From assembly GCA_963781785.1 (NCBI GenBank), contig CAWAHD010000005.1, forward strand, positions 1,550,001-1,614,000: 64,000 nt of DNA, given 5' to 3'. Each line of letters opens with the position of its first letter. The stretch's first letter is position 1. This DNA comes from CAWAHD01 sp963781785. Its GTDB lineage: Bacteria > Planctomycetota > Planctomycetia > Isosphaerales > Isosphaeraceae. Shown piece after piece: positions 19,863 through 29,345 of this stretch. The notes beneath the pieces are model-generated. The model saw nothing but the letters and a program-made list of their open reading frames with translations, did not search any database and was not told the DNA's origin. A program made the translations under genes and the position numbers.

Positions 19863-20059
19863 GGATCACACAGAGAGAGTTGCCGCCCTCCGGCAAATCC
19901 TGACAAGAATGTCGGGGCCGTGACGGGATCCCTCGCTGTATTCTTCTGTTGATGACGACCTTGCGGCAAGCGAACGCGGAGCCGGCGGCCCGGCGGAAGA
20001 CGAGGAATGATCCGATGCCCGAGGCGTGTTTCGAATAGACCCGGAGGAGCGGGATCGTG

Positions 20060-20255
20060 AAGCCCAGGGCGTCAGCCCTGGGAGACAAATGGCGAGCGAG
20101 ATTCATCCCCCTGCGGGCCTGGGCGACGCGACCAAACCCGAGACTCAGTCTCGGGTTTGGTCGCGTCGCCCAGGCCAGGGGAAAGCCAGGGGAAAGCCGG
20201 AGCGAACGAGAATCGAGTGGTTCCGTGAGACCCAGGGCTGACGCCCTCGGCTTTA
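20060..20255. repeat. Nested inverted-repeat element with a 30-bp perfect hairpin (family D)
   Basis: The outer arms AAGCCCAGGGCGTCAGCCCT (20060) and its near reverse complement ending at 20255 enclose an inner perfect inverted repeat. The inner arms, 20116-20145 and 20147-20176, are 30 bp each around a single base and include GCGACCAAACCCGAGACT. It lies between the sigma factor gene and the DUF1501 gene. It reads as a palindromic mobile or REP-like element, and the hairpin could also block transcription from either side. Confidence 0.85.
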
Positions 20256-20280
20256 CGATGCCGCCGCATTCGCGGCTAAG

Positions 20281-20328
20281 AATTGGTGTCAGTTCTTCTT
20301 TTGTCCAAAAAACGAACTGACACCAATT
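20281..20328. repeat. 15-bp inverted repeat at the DUF1501 stop codon
   Basis: Perfect arms AATTGGTGTCAGTTC (20281-20295) and GAACTGACACCAATT (20314-20328) with an 18-base loop containing CTTTTGTCCAAAAAA. The right arm overlaps the TAA stop of the DUF1501 gene. It may act as a terminator for that operon, but the AT-rich ends and exact symmetry also fit a small mobile palindrome. Confidence 0.75.
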
Positions 20329-21716
20329 ATCCGAACAGCCGGGTGACCGGCCTCCCGGCGGCGATGGGGAGGGGACGACCCAAGGTATCGTAGACCTGGG
20401 TGGACGGGTCGATGCCGAGCGCCCAGAACATGGTCGCGGCGATGTCGTCGGGGCTCACCGGATCGCTGGCGGGATAGGCACCAATCCGGTCGCTCGATCC
20501 GTAGATCGCGCCGGGGGTGACCCCGCCGCCGGCCAGAAGAACCGTGTAACAATCTGGCCAGTGGCCCCGCCCGTCGGGGCCGAATTGCTTGGTGTTCTGG
20601 ACCTTGGGTGTCCGGCCGAATTCACCCATCCAGACGACCAGGGTCTCGTCCAAGAGCCCCCGGCACTCGAGGTCCTGGATCAAGGTCGGCACGGCCAGGT
20701 CCGTGGTCGGCAGCAGCCGCTTCTTGAGCTGGTTGAAATTATCGCCGTGGGTGTCCCAACCGCCATTGCCTTTGCCGCCGATCGAGGCCGAGTAATAGAC
20801 CGACACGAACCGAACCCCCGCCTCGACGAGTCGGCGCGCAGGAGGCAGCTCTGGCCATACGTCGTCCGGCCGTACCGATCGCGGAGCTGGTCTGGCTCCT
20901 CCGAGACGTCGAACGCCCGCTTGACCTTGGGCGATCCGAGCATGGTCAAGGCTCGATCGTAGTAGGCGTCAAACGCCCGCGCAACTTCGTAGACCCGCGA
21001 CGAGAGCTCGTTCTGCTGGTCGATGATCTGTTGCAAGACGCGCCGATCCTCGAGCCGCGCCAGAGGCGTGTTCGACGGCAGGCTCAGTTCGGGGAGCCGG
21101 AAGTCCGAACGGTTCGGGTCCCTCGCGAGGAAGAACGGGTCGAACGCCTTGCCCAGGAAGCTCGCCTGCTGCCCGGGGGTGACGCTGCCGTCGCGCAGGA
21201 TGTGCGGATACGACACAAACGAAGGCACCGCCTTGTCATCGGCAGGCTTGAGCTTGGCCACCGTGCTCCCGTAGGCCGGATACAGCTCCTGGGTGTCGCG
21301 GAGGCGGATGTCGTCAACCGGCGGCGCATGACCGGTCAGGCTGTAATAGGTGGCCGAGTTGTGGTTCTTCATCCGATGATTGACCGAGCGAATCTGGGCG
21401 AACCGGTCGATCACGGTGGCGAAGCGCGGGAGATGCTCGGTCACCGACAACCCCGGCTGGCCGGTCGCAATCGGCTGGAACTCGCCGCGAATCCCCTCAG
21501 GCGCCCGGGCTTCATGTCAAAGGTATCCAGGTGCGACGGCCCGCCGAACTGATGGAGCAAAATGATGTGCTTGGCGCGTGCCGTGGAAGTCTGTTGCGCT
21601 TCGGCTCTCAAGAGCGCCGGCAGGCCCAGGCCCGCGACCCCGGCGGTCCCAGCCTGGAGCAAAAGGCGGCGCGAAAGCCCGCCAGCCGTCAGGAACTCAG
21701 GGCAACCTCGCGACAT
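20327..21716 (-). CDS. DUF1501 domain protein, two frame changes
   Basis: About 463 residues from the ATG at 21716 (MSRGCPEFLTAGGLSRRLLL), with a twin-arginine-like signal (SRRLLLQAGTAGVAGLGLPA). Conserved DUF1501 blocks: HIILLHQFGGPSHLDTFDMK, NHNSATYYSLTGHAPP, GGWDTHGDNFNQLKK, VVWMGEFGRTPKVQ and GRGHWPDCYTVLLAGGG. The frame changes near 21510 and near 20840. The family belongs to the alkaline phosphatase/sulfatase-like superfamily and is nearly always paired with DUF1549/DUF1553 proteins in planctomycetes, as here (51-bp gap). Proposed role: degradation of complex polysaccharides; unproven. Confidence 0.9.
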
Positions 21717-21766
21717 GTGCGTGGCCTCCAGGAGATCGGTCAACTCGAGCACCGTACCCCGATCGG

Positions 21767-24358
21767 TCAGTGTCTCAAGAGAAACTCTTTGCTGTTGAGC
21801 AGTGCCCAGACGACGTCTTCCCACGCCTTGCGGCGGTCGCGCGACCGACCGATATGGGCCGAAATCGCAGCGACTTCCGCCTCGGTGGGCATGCGGCAAA
21901 GGGCGGCGAGATAGAACTCGTTCCGGATGTCGACGTCCGACACTCCAGCCGCCAACCGCCTGCCAATCCGGTTCGAGCTGAACTCCAGCTTCCGCCGGAC
22001 CGTTTCGCCGTTGATCATCTGGAACGCCTGGGCCAGCGTCGTCGACTCGGAGCGCTCGCACTCGCAGGTCAACAGGCGATCGGGCTTGCCGAACGATTTC
22101 AAGAAAGTGCTGGTGATCGCCGGACCGGGAAGCTGCGCTGCCCGCAAGAAAGCCGGAGCCCGCGGGAACTGCTCCGGAACCTCGAGAACCTGGCTGACCG
22201 AATCGAGCAGCACCTCGGCCGGCAGCAGTTTCACCAGAGCGTGGGAGAAGTTGGCCACGTCGTCGGCATTGGTCGTATCCGGGGCGGCGCTCAACTGGTA
22301 AACCTGGGACTTCATGATCCACGCCACGAACGGCTTGAGCCGCATCCCTTCGCGTTCCAAGCGGGCCGCCAGGAGATCCAGAAGCGCCGGGTTCGTCGGC
22401 GGGTTCGAGTCTCGGAAGTCATCCACCGGATCGACGATGCCTCTGCCGAAAATGTGAAACCAGACCCGGTTGGCCAGGTTGCGGCTGAACTGAAGGTTGC
22501 CGCGAGTCAGCCAGCCGGCCAGTCGCTCGAGCGCGTTCTGATTTTCGGTGCCCGCCGGCGAGCCGGCACCGGCCTGCCCGAGAAACGTGGGATTGAGTAC
22601 CACACCGGTGCGGGGCTGGACGATCCGGGCCGGCCCGGCCAGGTAAATGATCTCGTCGCCGTTGATCTCATGGGTGTCGAGCCGGTCCTTGCGAACGTTG
22701 TTGGGCTCCTTGCGAGCGATGTTGGCGAAGCAAGCGGCCAGGCCGAAATAGTCGTCCTGAGTCCAGACGTCGAAGGGATGGTTATGGCACCGCGCGCACT
22801 GGAGACGGATGCCCAGGAAGACCTGGCTGACGCTCTCGGCGGCGGTCATCGGGTCGCGGTTGGTCCGGTAGAAGCTGGCCGGGGGGTTCCGCCACGTCGA
22901 GCCCAGGCCGGTGACGATTCGCCGCACCATCTCGCTCAGGGGAGCGTCCGCGGCGATCTGGTCGCGCAGCCACCGCTCCAAGACCCACGCCCCCTTCTCG
23001 CCCATCGTCTTCTCTTCGTTCCGGAGCACATCGGCCCATTTGAGCGCCCAGAAGTCGGCAAACTCGGCGCGATCGACCAGTTGATCGATCAACTTGTCTC
23101 GCTTCCCCGGCGCAGTGTCCTCGAGAAACGACCGCGTTTCCGCCGGATCCGGCAGCCGGCCGATCGCGTCCAGATACGCTCGCCGGAGGAAAACGGCATC
23201 GCCGCACGGCGGCGACGGATTGATCCGCACGGCCTTGAGCTTGGCGAAGACCAGGTCGTCGATCACGCCATGCGAAGGGACAGCACGCCACGTGAAGCCG
23301 GGCCGATCGGCCAGAAACGCAAGCCGGCTGGTTGCTCGCCCGTTCATGTATCGAACGGCGACTGCAGTCTCGCAGCTCCTTCGTGCACGAACCAGGCCGT
23401 CGGCAGTCACCTCGACCCGCGTGGGGTCGTCCACGTCGAATGACGCCTGGCGCGTCACGTCGCGAGTCGTCCCGTCATCAAACTCGGCCGTCACCACGAG
23501 CTGCTGCTCGAACGAGCCGGGGCTCGAGATCCGCTCAACCGGAAACACCCGGAGGGCCGACAGGCGCGGTGCGACCGCGCCGTCGTCGATGGCACCCGCG
23601 GCGATCCACGAAAGCAGCAGGCGGGCCTCGATGGAATCGCGCACGAATCGCCGGCCGCCTTCATGTGCGATCGTGCCGGTCGGCTTGAGAACGATCAAGC
23701 TGTTTTCGGGCGCAATCCGGCTCAGCCGCCGTCCCCAGCCGTCATGCGTCAGCGACGCGTGATCGAACACCGGATCGCCGCCGCGCAAGCTGAGCCGAAA
23801 GCCGCCCTTGCCGTTCAGGTTGCCGTGGCAGGCCCCCATGTTGCACCCCGCCTTGGACAAAAGCGGGACGACGTCGGTCCGGAATCCGGCCGGCCGGGAC
23901 CATTCCGTGCGCTCGACCAGGAGCGGGGCCACCGCCCTTTGATCCCCGCAGCTCACCTGCACCTGGGCGGCTCCGCCGGCCCTCGGAAGGACGACGCCTC
24001 CCGAGGTAACCTCGGCGATTCCCATCGGCTCGACCTGGAATCGGCACTGGCGAGTGACGTCGCGCACCAACCCGTCGTCGAGCACTTGCGTCACCGCAAG
24101 CTGCTGACGGGCGCCCTGGCCGACCAGTACCACCGAGCCGGGCTCGATCCGGAGGCACTTCTCCGGCGTCCCGGCACGTCCCACCTGCGGCATCAAGATG
24201 ACCAGGAGACATGCTGCCAGACAGCCGGCGGCCAGTGACGATCGAGGCTTGACCTGTGGAACAGGGAAGACCCGGGGCGGGACCGATGTCGAGTCCGGCA
24301 GTTCGGGTGGAGACAGGATCGGTGCGTACCGTTCGCTAGGGCGGCCCGTCCGGGACAC
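21767..24358 (-). CDS. DUF1549/DUF1553 protein with Big_2-like domains and a haem-type CxxCH
   Basis: Intact, 863 residues. An N-terminal hydrophobic segment (LAAGCLAACLLVILM) is followed by an Ig-like region (RIEPGSVVLVGQGARQQLAV) and a cytochrome-like segment LLSKAGCNMGACHGN. A second Ig-like repeat carries FDDGTTRDVTRQASF. DUF1549 runs at ~370-580 (FLRRAYLDAIGRLP; LGIRLQCARCHNHPFD with CxxCH) and DUF1553 at ~620-860 (LANRVWFHIFGRGIVDPVDD; INGETVRRKLEF). This is the standard partner of DUF1501 and is co-transcribed with it. The stretch between its start and the DUF1559 gene (24359-24646) shows no gene. Confidence 0.93.
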   Translation of the reverse strand: MSRTGRPSERYAPILSPPELPDSTSVPPRVFPVPQVKPRSSLAAGCLAACLLVILMPQVGRAGTPEKCLRIEPGSVVLVGQGARQQLAVTQVLDDGLVRDVTRQCRFQVEPMGIAEVTSGGVVLPRAGGAAQVQVSCGDQRAVAPLLVERTEWSRPAGFRTDVVPLLSKAGCNMGACHGNLNGKGGFRLSLRGGDPVFDHASLTHDGWGRRLSRIAPENSLIVLKPTGTIAHEGGRRFVRDSIEARLLLSWIAAGAIDDGAVAPRLSALRVFPVERISSPGSFEQQLVVTAEFDDGTTRDVTRQASFDVDDPTRVEVTADGLVRARRSCETAVAVRYMNGRATSRLAFLADRPGFTWRAVPSHGVIDDLVFAKLKAVRINPSPPCGDAVFLRRAYLDAIGRLPDPAETRSFLEDTAPGKRDKLIDQLVDRAEFADFWALKWADVLRNEEKTMGEKGAWVLERWLRDQIAADAPLSEMVRRIVTGLGSTWRNPPASFYRTNRDPMTAAESVSQVFLGIRLQCARCHNHPFDVWTQDDYFGLAACFANIARKEPNNVRKDRLDTHEINGDEIIYLAGPARIVQPRTGVVLNPTFLGQAGAGSPAGTENQNALERLAGWLTRGNLQFSRNLANRVWFHIFGRGIVDPVDDFRDSNPPTNPALLDLLAARLEREGMRLKPFVAWIMKSQVYQLSAAPDTTNADDVANFSHALVKLLPAEVLLDSVSQVLEVPEQFPRAPAFLRAAQLPGPAITSTFLKSFGKPDRLLTCECERSESTTLAQAFQMINGETVRRKLEFSSNRIGRRLAAGVSDVDIRNEFYLAALCRMPTEAEVAAISAHIGRSRDRRKAWEDVVWALLNSKEFLLRH

Positions 24359-24646
24359 ATCGCCTCCTTACCCATTCTGCTGGAACCTCACCATGCAGAA
24401 GCCCTTTCTGGTTGCATCGGTCCAGAAGGTCTGCAAAATCAGAGGAATGTTAAACCTAAAGTTAACCTCGATCAAACGGCGTCGTCAAGGGATTGGCCGG
24501 CGTCGCCATGAGCCGGCGGTCCCCGGCTTGCGTTCGGGGCGGACCGTCATCCAAGCTCTTATCTGGCAATGAATTAAGCTGTCGAAGCGCGTAGAACAGA
24601 ATGAATTCCGTTCTACGAGAACGTGCGGCGCCGCCGTCCCTTGCGG

Positions 24647-25611
24647 TTACTTGATCTCGTCGGTGGAGACGGTCTCGCCGCCGTTGCGGGTCATGATCTT
24701 GTTGAGCACGAGCTTGTTGATCTGCTGGGTCACCGGCCGGACGTGGCCGTCGCAGAAAGCGAAATTGACCTGGTTGGGGTGCTTGCTCATCCAGTAGGTG
24801 TAATAGTTCCGCCCGTTGTACAGGATGGGCTTGTTGATGGTCCGGTCGATGTTGGTCCGGACACAGCAACTTGTCGCCTGCGACCAGACGCCGGTAGGCG
24901 CAGATGCTCTCGCCGATAGATCACCGTCGTGGACGTGCCGTCGGTGATGTCCGCCATGTTCACTGCCGAGTTCTGGTACATAAGGCCGTTGTCGTAGACG
25001 AGGCAGAACGGATTGGTGGGATCGAGGGTCTGGCAGTTCGAAGAGCTGCTGGGGAGCACCATGCCGGCGGCCATGTTTCCGCGGTAATCGGACGGCCCAA
25101 GCTGGGAGACAATCGAGCTGCCGGTGCCCGTCGCGACGGTCACCGGCCGGCGGTTGGACGGGCAGACAAGCCCGTCGATCGTGCGGCGGATCGCGGTCGC
25201 GTTGTCGGGCCATGGTCGGAGCAAGGTTGAAATTGATCTCGTTGAAGAGGTTGTTCTGCTCCATCTTGACGAAAAGCCCGACCATGCCGCTCCACATGTA
25301 GTTCTGGTATTGCGTCATGACCGTGGCACAGTTGATGTCGCCGCTGGTCAGGTTGCCGTTGGCATCGTAGGTCGGCGCATAGCAATACCAGCCCGCCGGG
25401 AAACGAGTTGAACGCATCGTGGTATTCCTGAGCGGCCAGCGCGAGCTGCTTCAGGTTGTTCTGGCATTTCGCCCGGTTGGCGGACTCGCGCGCCGACTGG
25501 ACCGCCGGCATGATGAGGGCGACAAGAACCGCGATAATGGCGATGACCACGAGCAGCTCGATCAGAGTGAAGGCCGCTCGCGACCGTGACCTGTCAGAAT
25601 TGGTGGCGCAT
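24647..25611 (-). CDS. DUF1559 prepilin-like protein, about four frame changes
   Basis: Type II secretion/pseudopilin-type protein of the large planctomycete DUF1559 family. The N-terminal methylation and membrane segment is AAFTLIELLVVIAIIAVLVA, then SARESANRAKCQNNLKQLAL. C-terminal hallmark: NQVNFAFCDGHVRPVTQQIN. The coding frame breaks near 25595 (MRHQ to SDRSRAAFTLIE), 25395, 25205 and 24905, with all blocks otherwise present (GWYCYAPTYDANGNL, LGPSDYRGNMAAGM, NIDRTINKPILYNG). The number of indels in an otherwise well-conserved protein suggests sequence error. It would sit in the inner membrane with a pilin-like fold; its function is not established. Confidence 0.82.
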
Positions 25612-25820
25612 CAGAGTTACCCTCGGAACGTCAGGCGATCGGACCAAGCGGCGGCTCGTCGTCTCTCTCCACTCATTAGATTACACGATTCGATCCATTG
25701 TTGCCATCGCGCTTGCTTGCTTTCTTGGATCGAATCACACCGTGGATTCCGAACGGCATGGCGCACCCGGCACATCGAAGGGGGCCACAATACGATTGTA
25801 GGAGACTCTTCCCCGCCAAT

Positions 25821-26998
25821 CTAGTCTTCAGAAAGGATGAAGGATGAACCGGACAGTCCGCCTTCTTCCTTCAGCTTTCCGCTCGTGAGTGCGGCCTGGA
25901 CGGCCCGGCCAAGCGCGGCCGTCGTTGCAGTTCCGCCCAGGTCGGGAGTTCGCGGCTCCGGCCGGAGCAAGACCTGGGCCACGGCGGCCCGGACGCGCTC
26001 GGCGGCGGCCGCCAGATCAACGTGGTCGAGCATCATGGCCACCGAAAGGATCGACGGCCAGCGGATTGGCGATCCCCTTGCCCGGCGATGTCGGGGGCCG
26101 ATCCGTGCACCGGCTCGAACATGCTGGGGGCGGTCCGCTCCGGGTTCAAGTTGCCGGAAGCCGCCAGCCCCATCCCCCCCTGAAGCACGGCGCCCAAGTC
26201 GGTGATGATGTCGCCGAACATGTTGGTCGTCACGATCACGTCGAACCGCTCGGGGCTCGAGTCACCATCCGCATGCAGCAGGCGTCGACGTGCTGATAGT
26301 CGGTCTTGATATCGGGATAGTCGGCGGCAACTTCGGTGAACGCACGCATCCAGAGGTCGTGGGCGAAGGTCAGGACGTTGGTCTTGGCCACCAGCGTGAC
26401 CTGCCGCGTCCGAAGCCTTGCTCGGCGATCCGCGGCGGACAGTCCGCGAAACGGCCCAGTCTGCGCCGCGGCGGCGAGCCAGGTCGAAGGCGAAGCGGAT
26501 CGTGCGCTCGACCCCCGCCCGGGTGTTGATCGACGTCTGGATCGCGACTTCCTCGGCGTCCCCTTGCGCGTGAACCCGCCGGCGCCGACGTACAGGTCTT
26601 CGTTGTTCTCGCGGACGACGACCATGTCGACATCGTCGCGGCCCCTTGCCGCGGATCGGGCCGGTCGACCCCGGGATAGAGGCGGATCGGCCGCAGGTTG
26701 ACATACTGGTGAAAGTCAAACCGGAGCCGCAGCAGGATCCCCTTCTCGAGGATCCCGGGAGCAACGTCGGGGTGGCCAACGGCACCCAGCAGGATCGCGT
26801 CGCACCGGGCAGCCGCTGGATCTCGGCGTCGGGCAGAACTTCGCCCGTCGCGGAGATAGCGCTCGCCCCCCAGGTCGAACGGCCTCGAGCTCGTAGTCGA
26901 AGCCCTCGAGCCGGGCGACGATCGCAAGCACCTCCAGGGCCTCGTGCCGTCACTTCGGGCCCGACGCCGTCGCCCGCGACGACGCCGAGCTTGATCAA
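25821..26998 (-). CDS. leuB: 3-isopropylmalate dehydrogenase, about ten frame changes
   Basis: All family blocks can be found in order across the three minus frames: IKLGVVAGDGVGPEV; LAIVARLEGFDYELEAV; GEVLPDAEIQ; CDAILLGAVGHPDVAPG; MVVVRENNEDLYVGAGG; TNVLTFAHDLWMRAF; DVIVTTNMFGDIITDLGAV; PSMFEPVHGSAPDIAG; GIANPLAVDP; SVAMMLDHVDLAAAA. The enzyme oxidises and decarboxylates 3-isopropylmalate in leucine synthesis; the related tartrate dehydrogenase is harder to exclude because the substrate loop is in a damaged stretch. A TTG start at 26998 has GGAGG five bases upstream. About ten frame switches in 1.2 kb with conserved residues point to poor base accuracy here. Confidence 0.8.
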
Positions 26999-27405
26999 AA
27001 CATCCTCCCCGGCCGGCTACCGCTAAGAATCAAAAAGACACGGCCGAACCGTCCCGCTCGTCACCTGGCCGATCGTCGGTCGTAGTAAGAATACGTGATG
27101 ACTCATCATATCGGACGCCGCCTCTCGCTCTCAAGCGTCCAGATCAGGCATGCGACCCGGTTAAAATGACACGACCGGCGAACCCGATGTAGCGATCGAG
27201 CCTCATGTGAAGAATATACGTTGACAAGCCGGTGGTTGCGAAACATACTTTCATGCACCGAAGCCAGTCGGCAGGACTCGATGCTGCAACCGCTCGTGGC
27301 TTCGGGCGAAGGGGTCTTGACCAAAGGGGGCGCCCGGGTTCGTTCGATGGGGCCATTGCAGCCGAGCATCGAATCCGGTCAAAGACGAATTCAGGGAGAC
27401 GGCTG
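26999..27405. other. Divergent intergenic region between leuB and the kinase gene
   Basis: No gene. It should contain both promoters. A short dyad TGATGACTCATCA at 27096-27108 (six-bp arms around one base) lies about 100 bp upstream of leuB and could be a regulator site, but nothing else supports that. Open frames through it are low-quality extensions of the kinase frame. Confidence 0.35.
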
Positions 27406-28703
27406 ATGGCCAGTCCGGTCGAGAGCAACGCTCCTGGCAAGGACCCCAAGAGCTCTTCGGCGATCGACGAATCTCAGCTGGAGAAGTCGATCCTCCGCCG
27501 CGGCCTGGCCACGGCCGCCGAGATCGAAGCGTGCAAGACGCAGCGCAAGCAGCTCGCGCGCCAAGGACAACGAATCCGCCCAAGAGCTTGCTCGAGATCA
27601 TGGTCGAGGCCAAGGTCCTGACCCGCAGCCAGGTGACCCGCCTCGTTCAGGAATCCGGCGAAGCCAACACGCAAGTTTCAGATCCCCGGCTACCAGATGC
27701 TCCAGAAGCTCGGCAAGGGCTCGATGGGGGTGGTCTACAAGGCCAAGCAGCTGAGCGTCGACCGGGTCGTGGCCATCAAGATCCTGCTCGAACCCCTGGC
27801 CCAGAACAGAGAATTCATCAAGCGGTTCGAGCGCGAGGCCATGATCGCCGCCAAGCTGTCGCATAACAACGTCGTCAATGCGATCGACGCCGGCCAGATC
27901 GACGGCCACTACTACTTCGTCATGGAGTACGTCGAGGGCCCGACCATCAAGGATTTCCTCGACAAGAACAAGCTATTCGACGAGAAGGAGGCCCTGCGGA
28001 TCACCCTGGCGATCGCCGAGGCGCTCAAGCACGCAGCCCAGCGAGGGCCTGATCCACCGCGACATCAAGCCCGAAAACGTGATCCTGACCAAGCAGGGCG
28101 ACGTCAAGCTGGCCGACCTCGGCCTCGCCCGCTTGACCGACGACGAGAAATGGGGTCTGTCCGAGGCCGGCATGGCGATCGGCACGCCTTATTACATCAG
28201 CCCCGAGCAGGTGCGCGGCCAGACCAATATCGACATCCGCGCCGACATCTACAGCCTGGGTGCGACGCTCTACCACATGGTGACCGGCAAGGTCCCCTAC
28301 GGCGGCGAAACCCCCAACGACGTCATGCGCAAGCACGTCGATCCCAAGGTGCCGATCGTCCCGCCCGACCATCTCAATCCCAGGCTTTCCGGCGGGCTGG
28401 GCATGGTCGTCGAGACCATGATGGCCAAGAACCGGGAGCACCGCTACCAGACCCCCGACGACCTGATCCTCGACCTCAAGTGCCTGCAGCGCGGCGAGAG
28501 CCCGATGATCGCCGGCCAGAAGCCCGAGACCCTCCTTGCCCTGGCCGAGGGCGAGTCGGACAGAGCCGATCCGCGGGGCCAGCGAAGAGCAGCTGGTCGA
28601 GCTGGCCTCGTACGTCAACAACCGCAACAACATCATCGCCACGATCGCGATGCTCCTGGCCGTCTCGGTGATCACCAACCTGATCCTCTTCGTCGTGCGC
28701 TAA
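27406..28703 (+). CDS. Tail-anchored Hanks-type Ser/Thr protein kinase, about four frame changes
   Basis: Starts MASPVESNAPGKDPKSSS at 27406. A ~90-residue helical N-terminal region is followed by the kinase domain: LGKGSMGVVYKAK (Gly loop), VAIKILLE (Lys), HRDIKPENVIL (catalytic loop), KLADLGLA (DLG in place of DFG), GTPYYISPEQVRG (activation/P+1) and DIRADIYSLGATLYHMVTGK. The C-terminus has one membrane helix (NNIIATIAMLLAVSVITN, then LILFVVR). The frame changes near 27560, 27680, 28038 and 28560. The kinase domain is cytoplasmic and held to the membrane by its tail; no extracellular sensor domain follows. Substrates unknown. Confidence 0.85.
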
Positions 28704-28932
28704 GGCAAGTGGCCAGCGCAAGAGCCGTGCCGCCGCCAGAAACAATGCATCCGCCGCCGGTGTGTTGTGACCGCATCAGTCCGGTGCCGTCTTTCGCCCC
28801 ACCGAGCGCAGAAACTCCCTGGGCTGGACCTCCTCGCATCCAGCAACCTGACAAATGTCAAACACTAAGAGGGTAGCGAAGGAGGGGAGACGATCGAAAC
28901 ACGAACCCGGGGTCTGTCACCCGCGGCCGCGG

Positions 28933-28954
28933 CGATCGCTCAATCGAGCGATCG
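28933..28954. terminator. Hairpin between convergent kinase and zinc-ribbon genes
   Basis: Nine-bp perfect arms CGATCGCTC / GAGCGATCG around AATC, followed by four AACC repeats. It lies between the 3' ends of two convergent genes, a position that fits a bidirectional terminator, but no T-tract is present. Confidence 0.4.
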
Positions 28955-28981
28955 AACCAACCAACCAACCCGCGAGCGCGG

Positions 28982-29294
28982 TCAGTTCTTGCTGAAGTCG
29001 AAGGAACGGATCGCGTCTTTTCCCAGAGGATCTTTCACGAACTTGTCGATGGCAGGACGGGCAGAGATCGAACCGAAACCCCTTGTGCAGCGGGGTGGCG
29101 AGGTCTTCGGAGACGAAGGGCCTCGTCGCGCTGGAGGATCTTGAGCAACCGCCTCCATCGGATCATCGTCCAGATCATCCTCCTTGATTTCGGTCGGGTC
29201 AAAGCCGGGGATAGGCTTCAATCTTGACCACGTACCGGCTTTCGCCGGAACCGGTCAATTCCTTGCCGCAGAGATCGCACGTGAAGTGGACCAT
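28982..29294 (-). CDS. Small zinc-ribbon protein, several frame changes
   Basis: About 104 residues after restoring the frame. MVHFTCDLCGKELTGSGES begins at 29294 (GAGGG upstream), then RYVVKIEA, GFDPTEIKEDDLDDDPMEA, VSEDLATPLHKGFRFDLCPS with CHRQ, and FVKDPLGKDAIRSFDFSKN. Paired CxxC motifs (CDLC and CPSC) make a zinc ribbon. The first frame change is one extra C in a C-run at about 29228; others lie near 29140, 29115 and 29045. I recall similar small proteins in planctomycetes, of unknown role. The gene directly follows the YfhO-like gene on the same strand. Confidence 0.65.
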
Positions 29295-29345
29295 CAGCGA
29301 TACATCCCTCAGTTGTGATGAGCCGGTGAACGAGTCCGGAAGATG

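Noticed and set aside
21578..23443. 621-codon plus-strand open frame
   Set aside because: Antisense to the DUF1501 and DUF1549/1553 genes.
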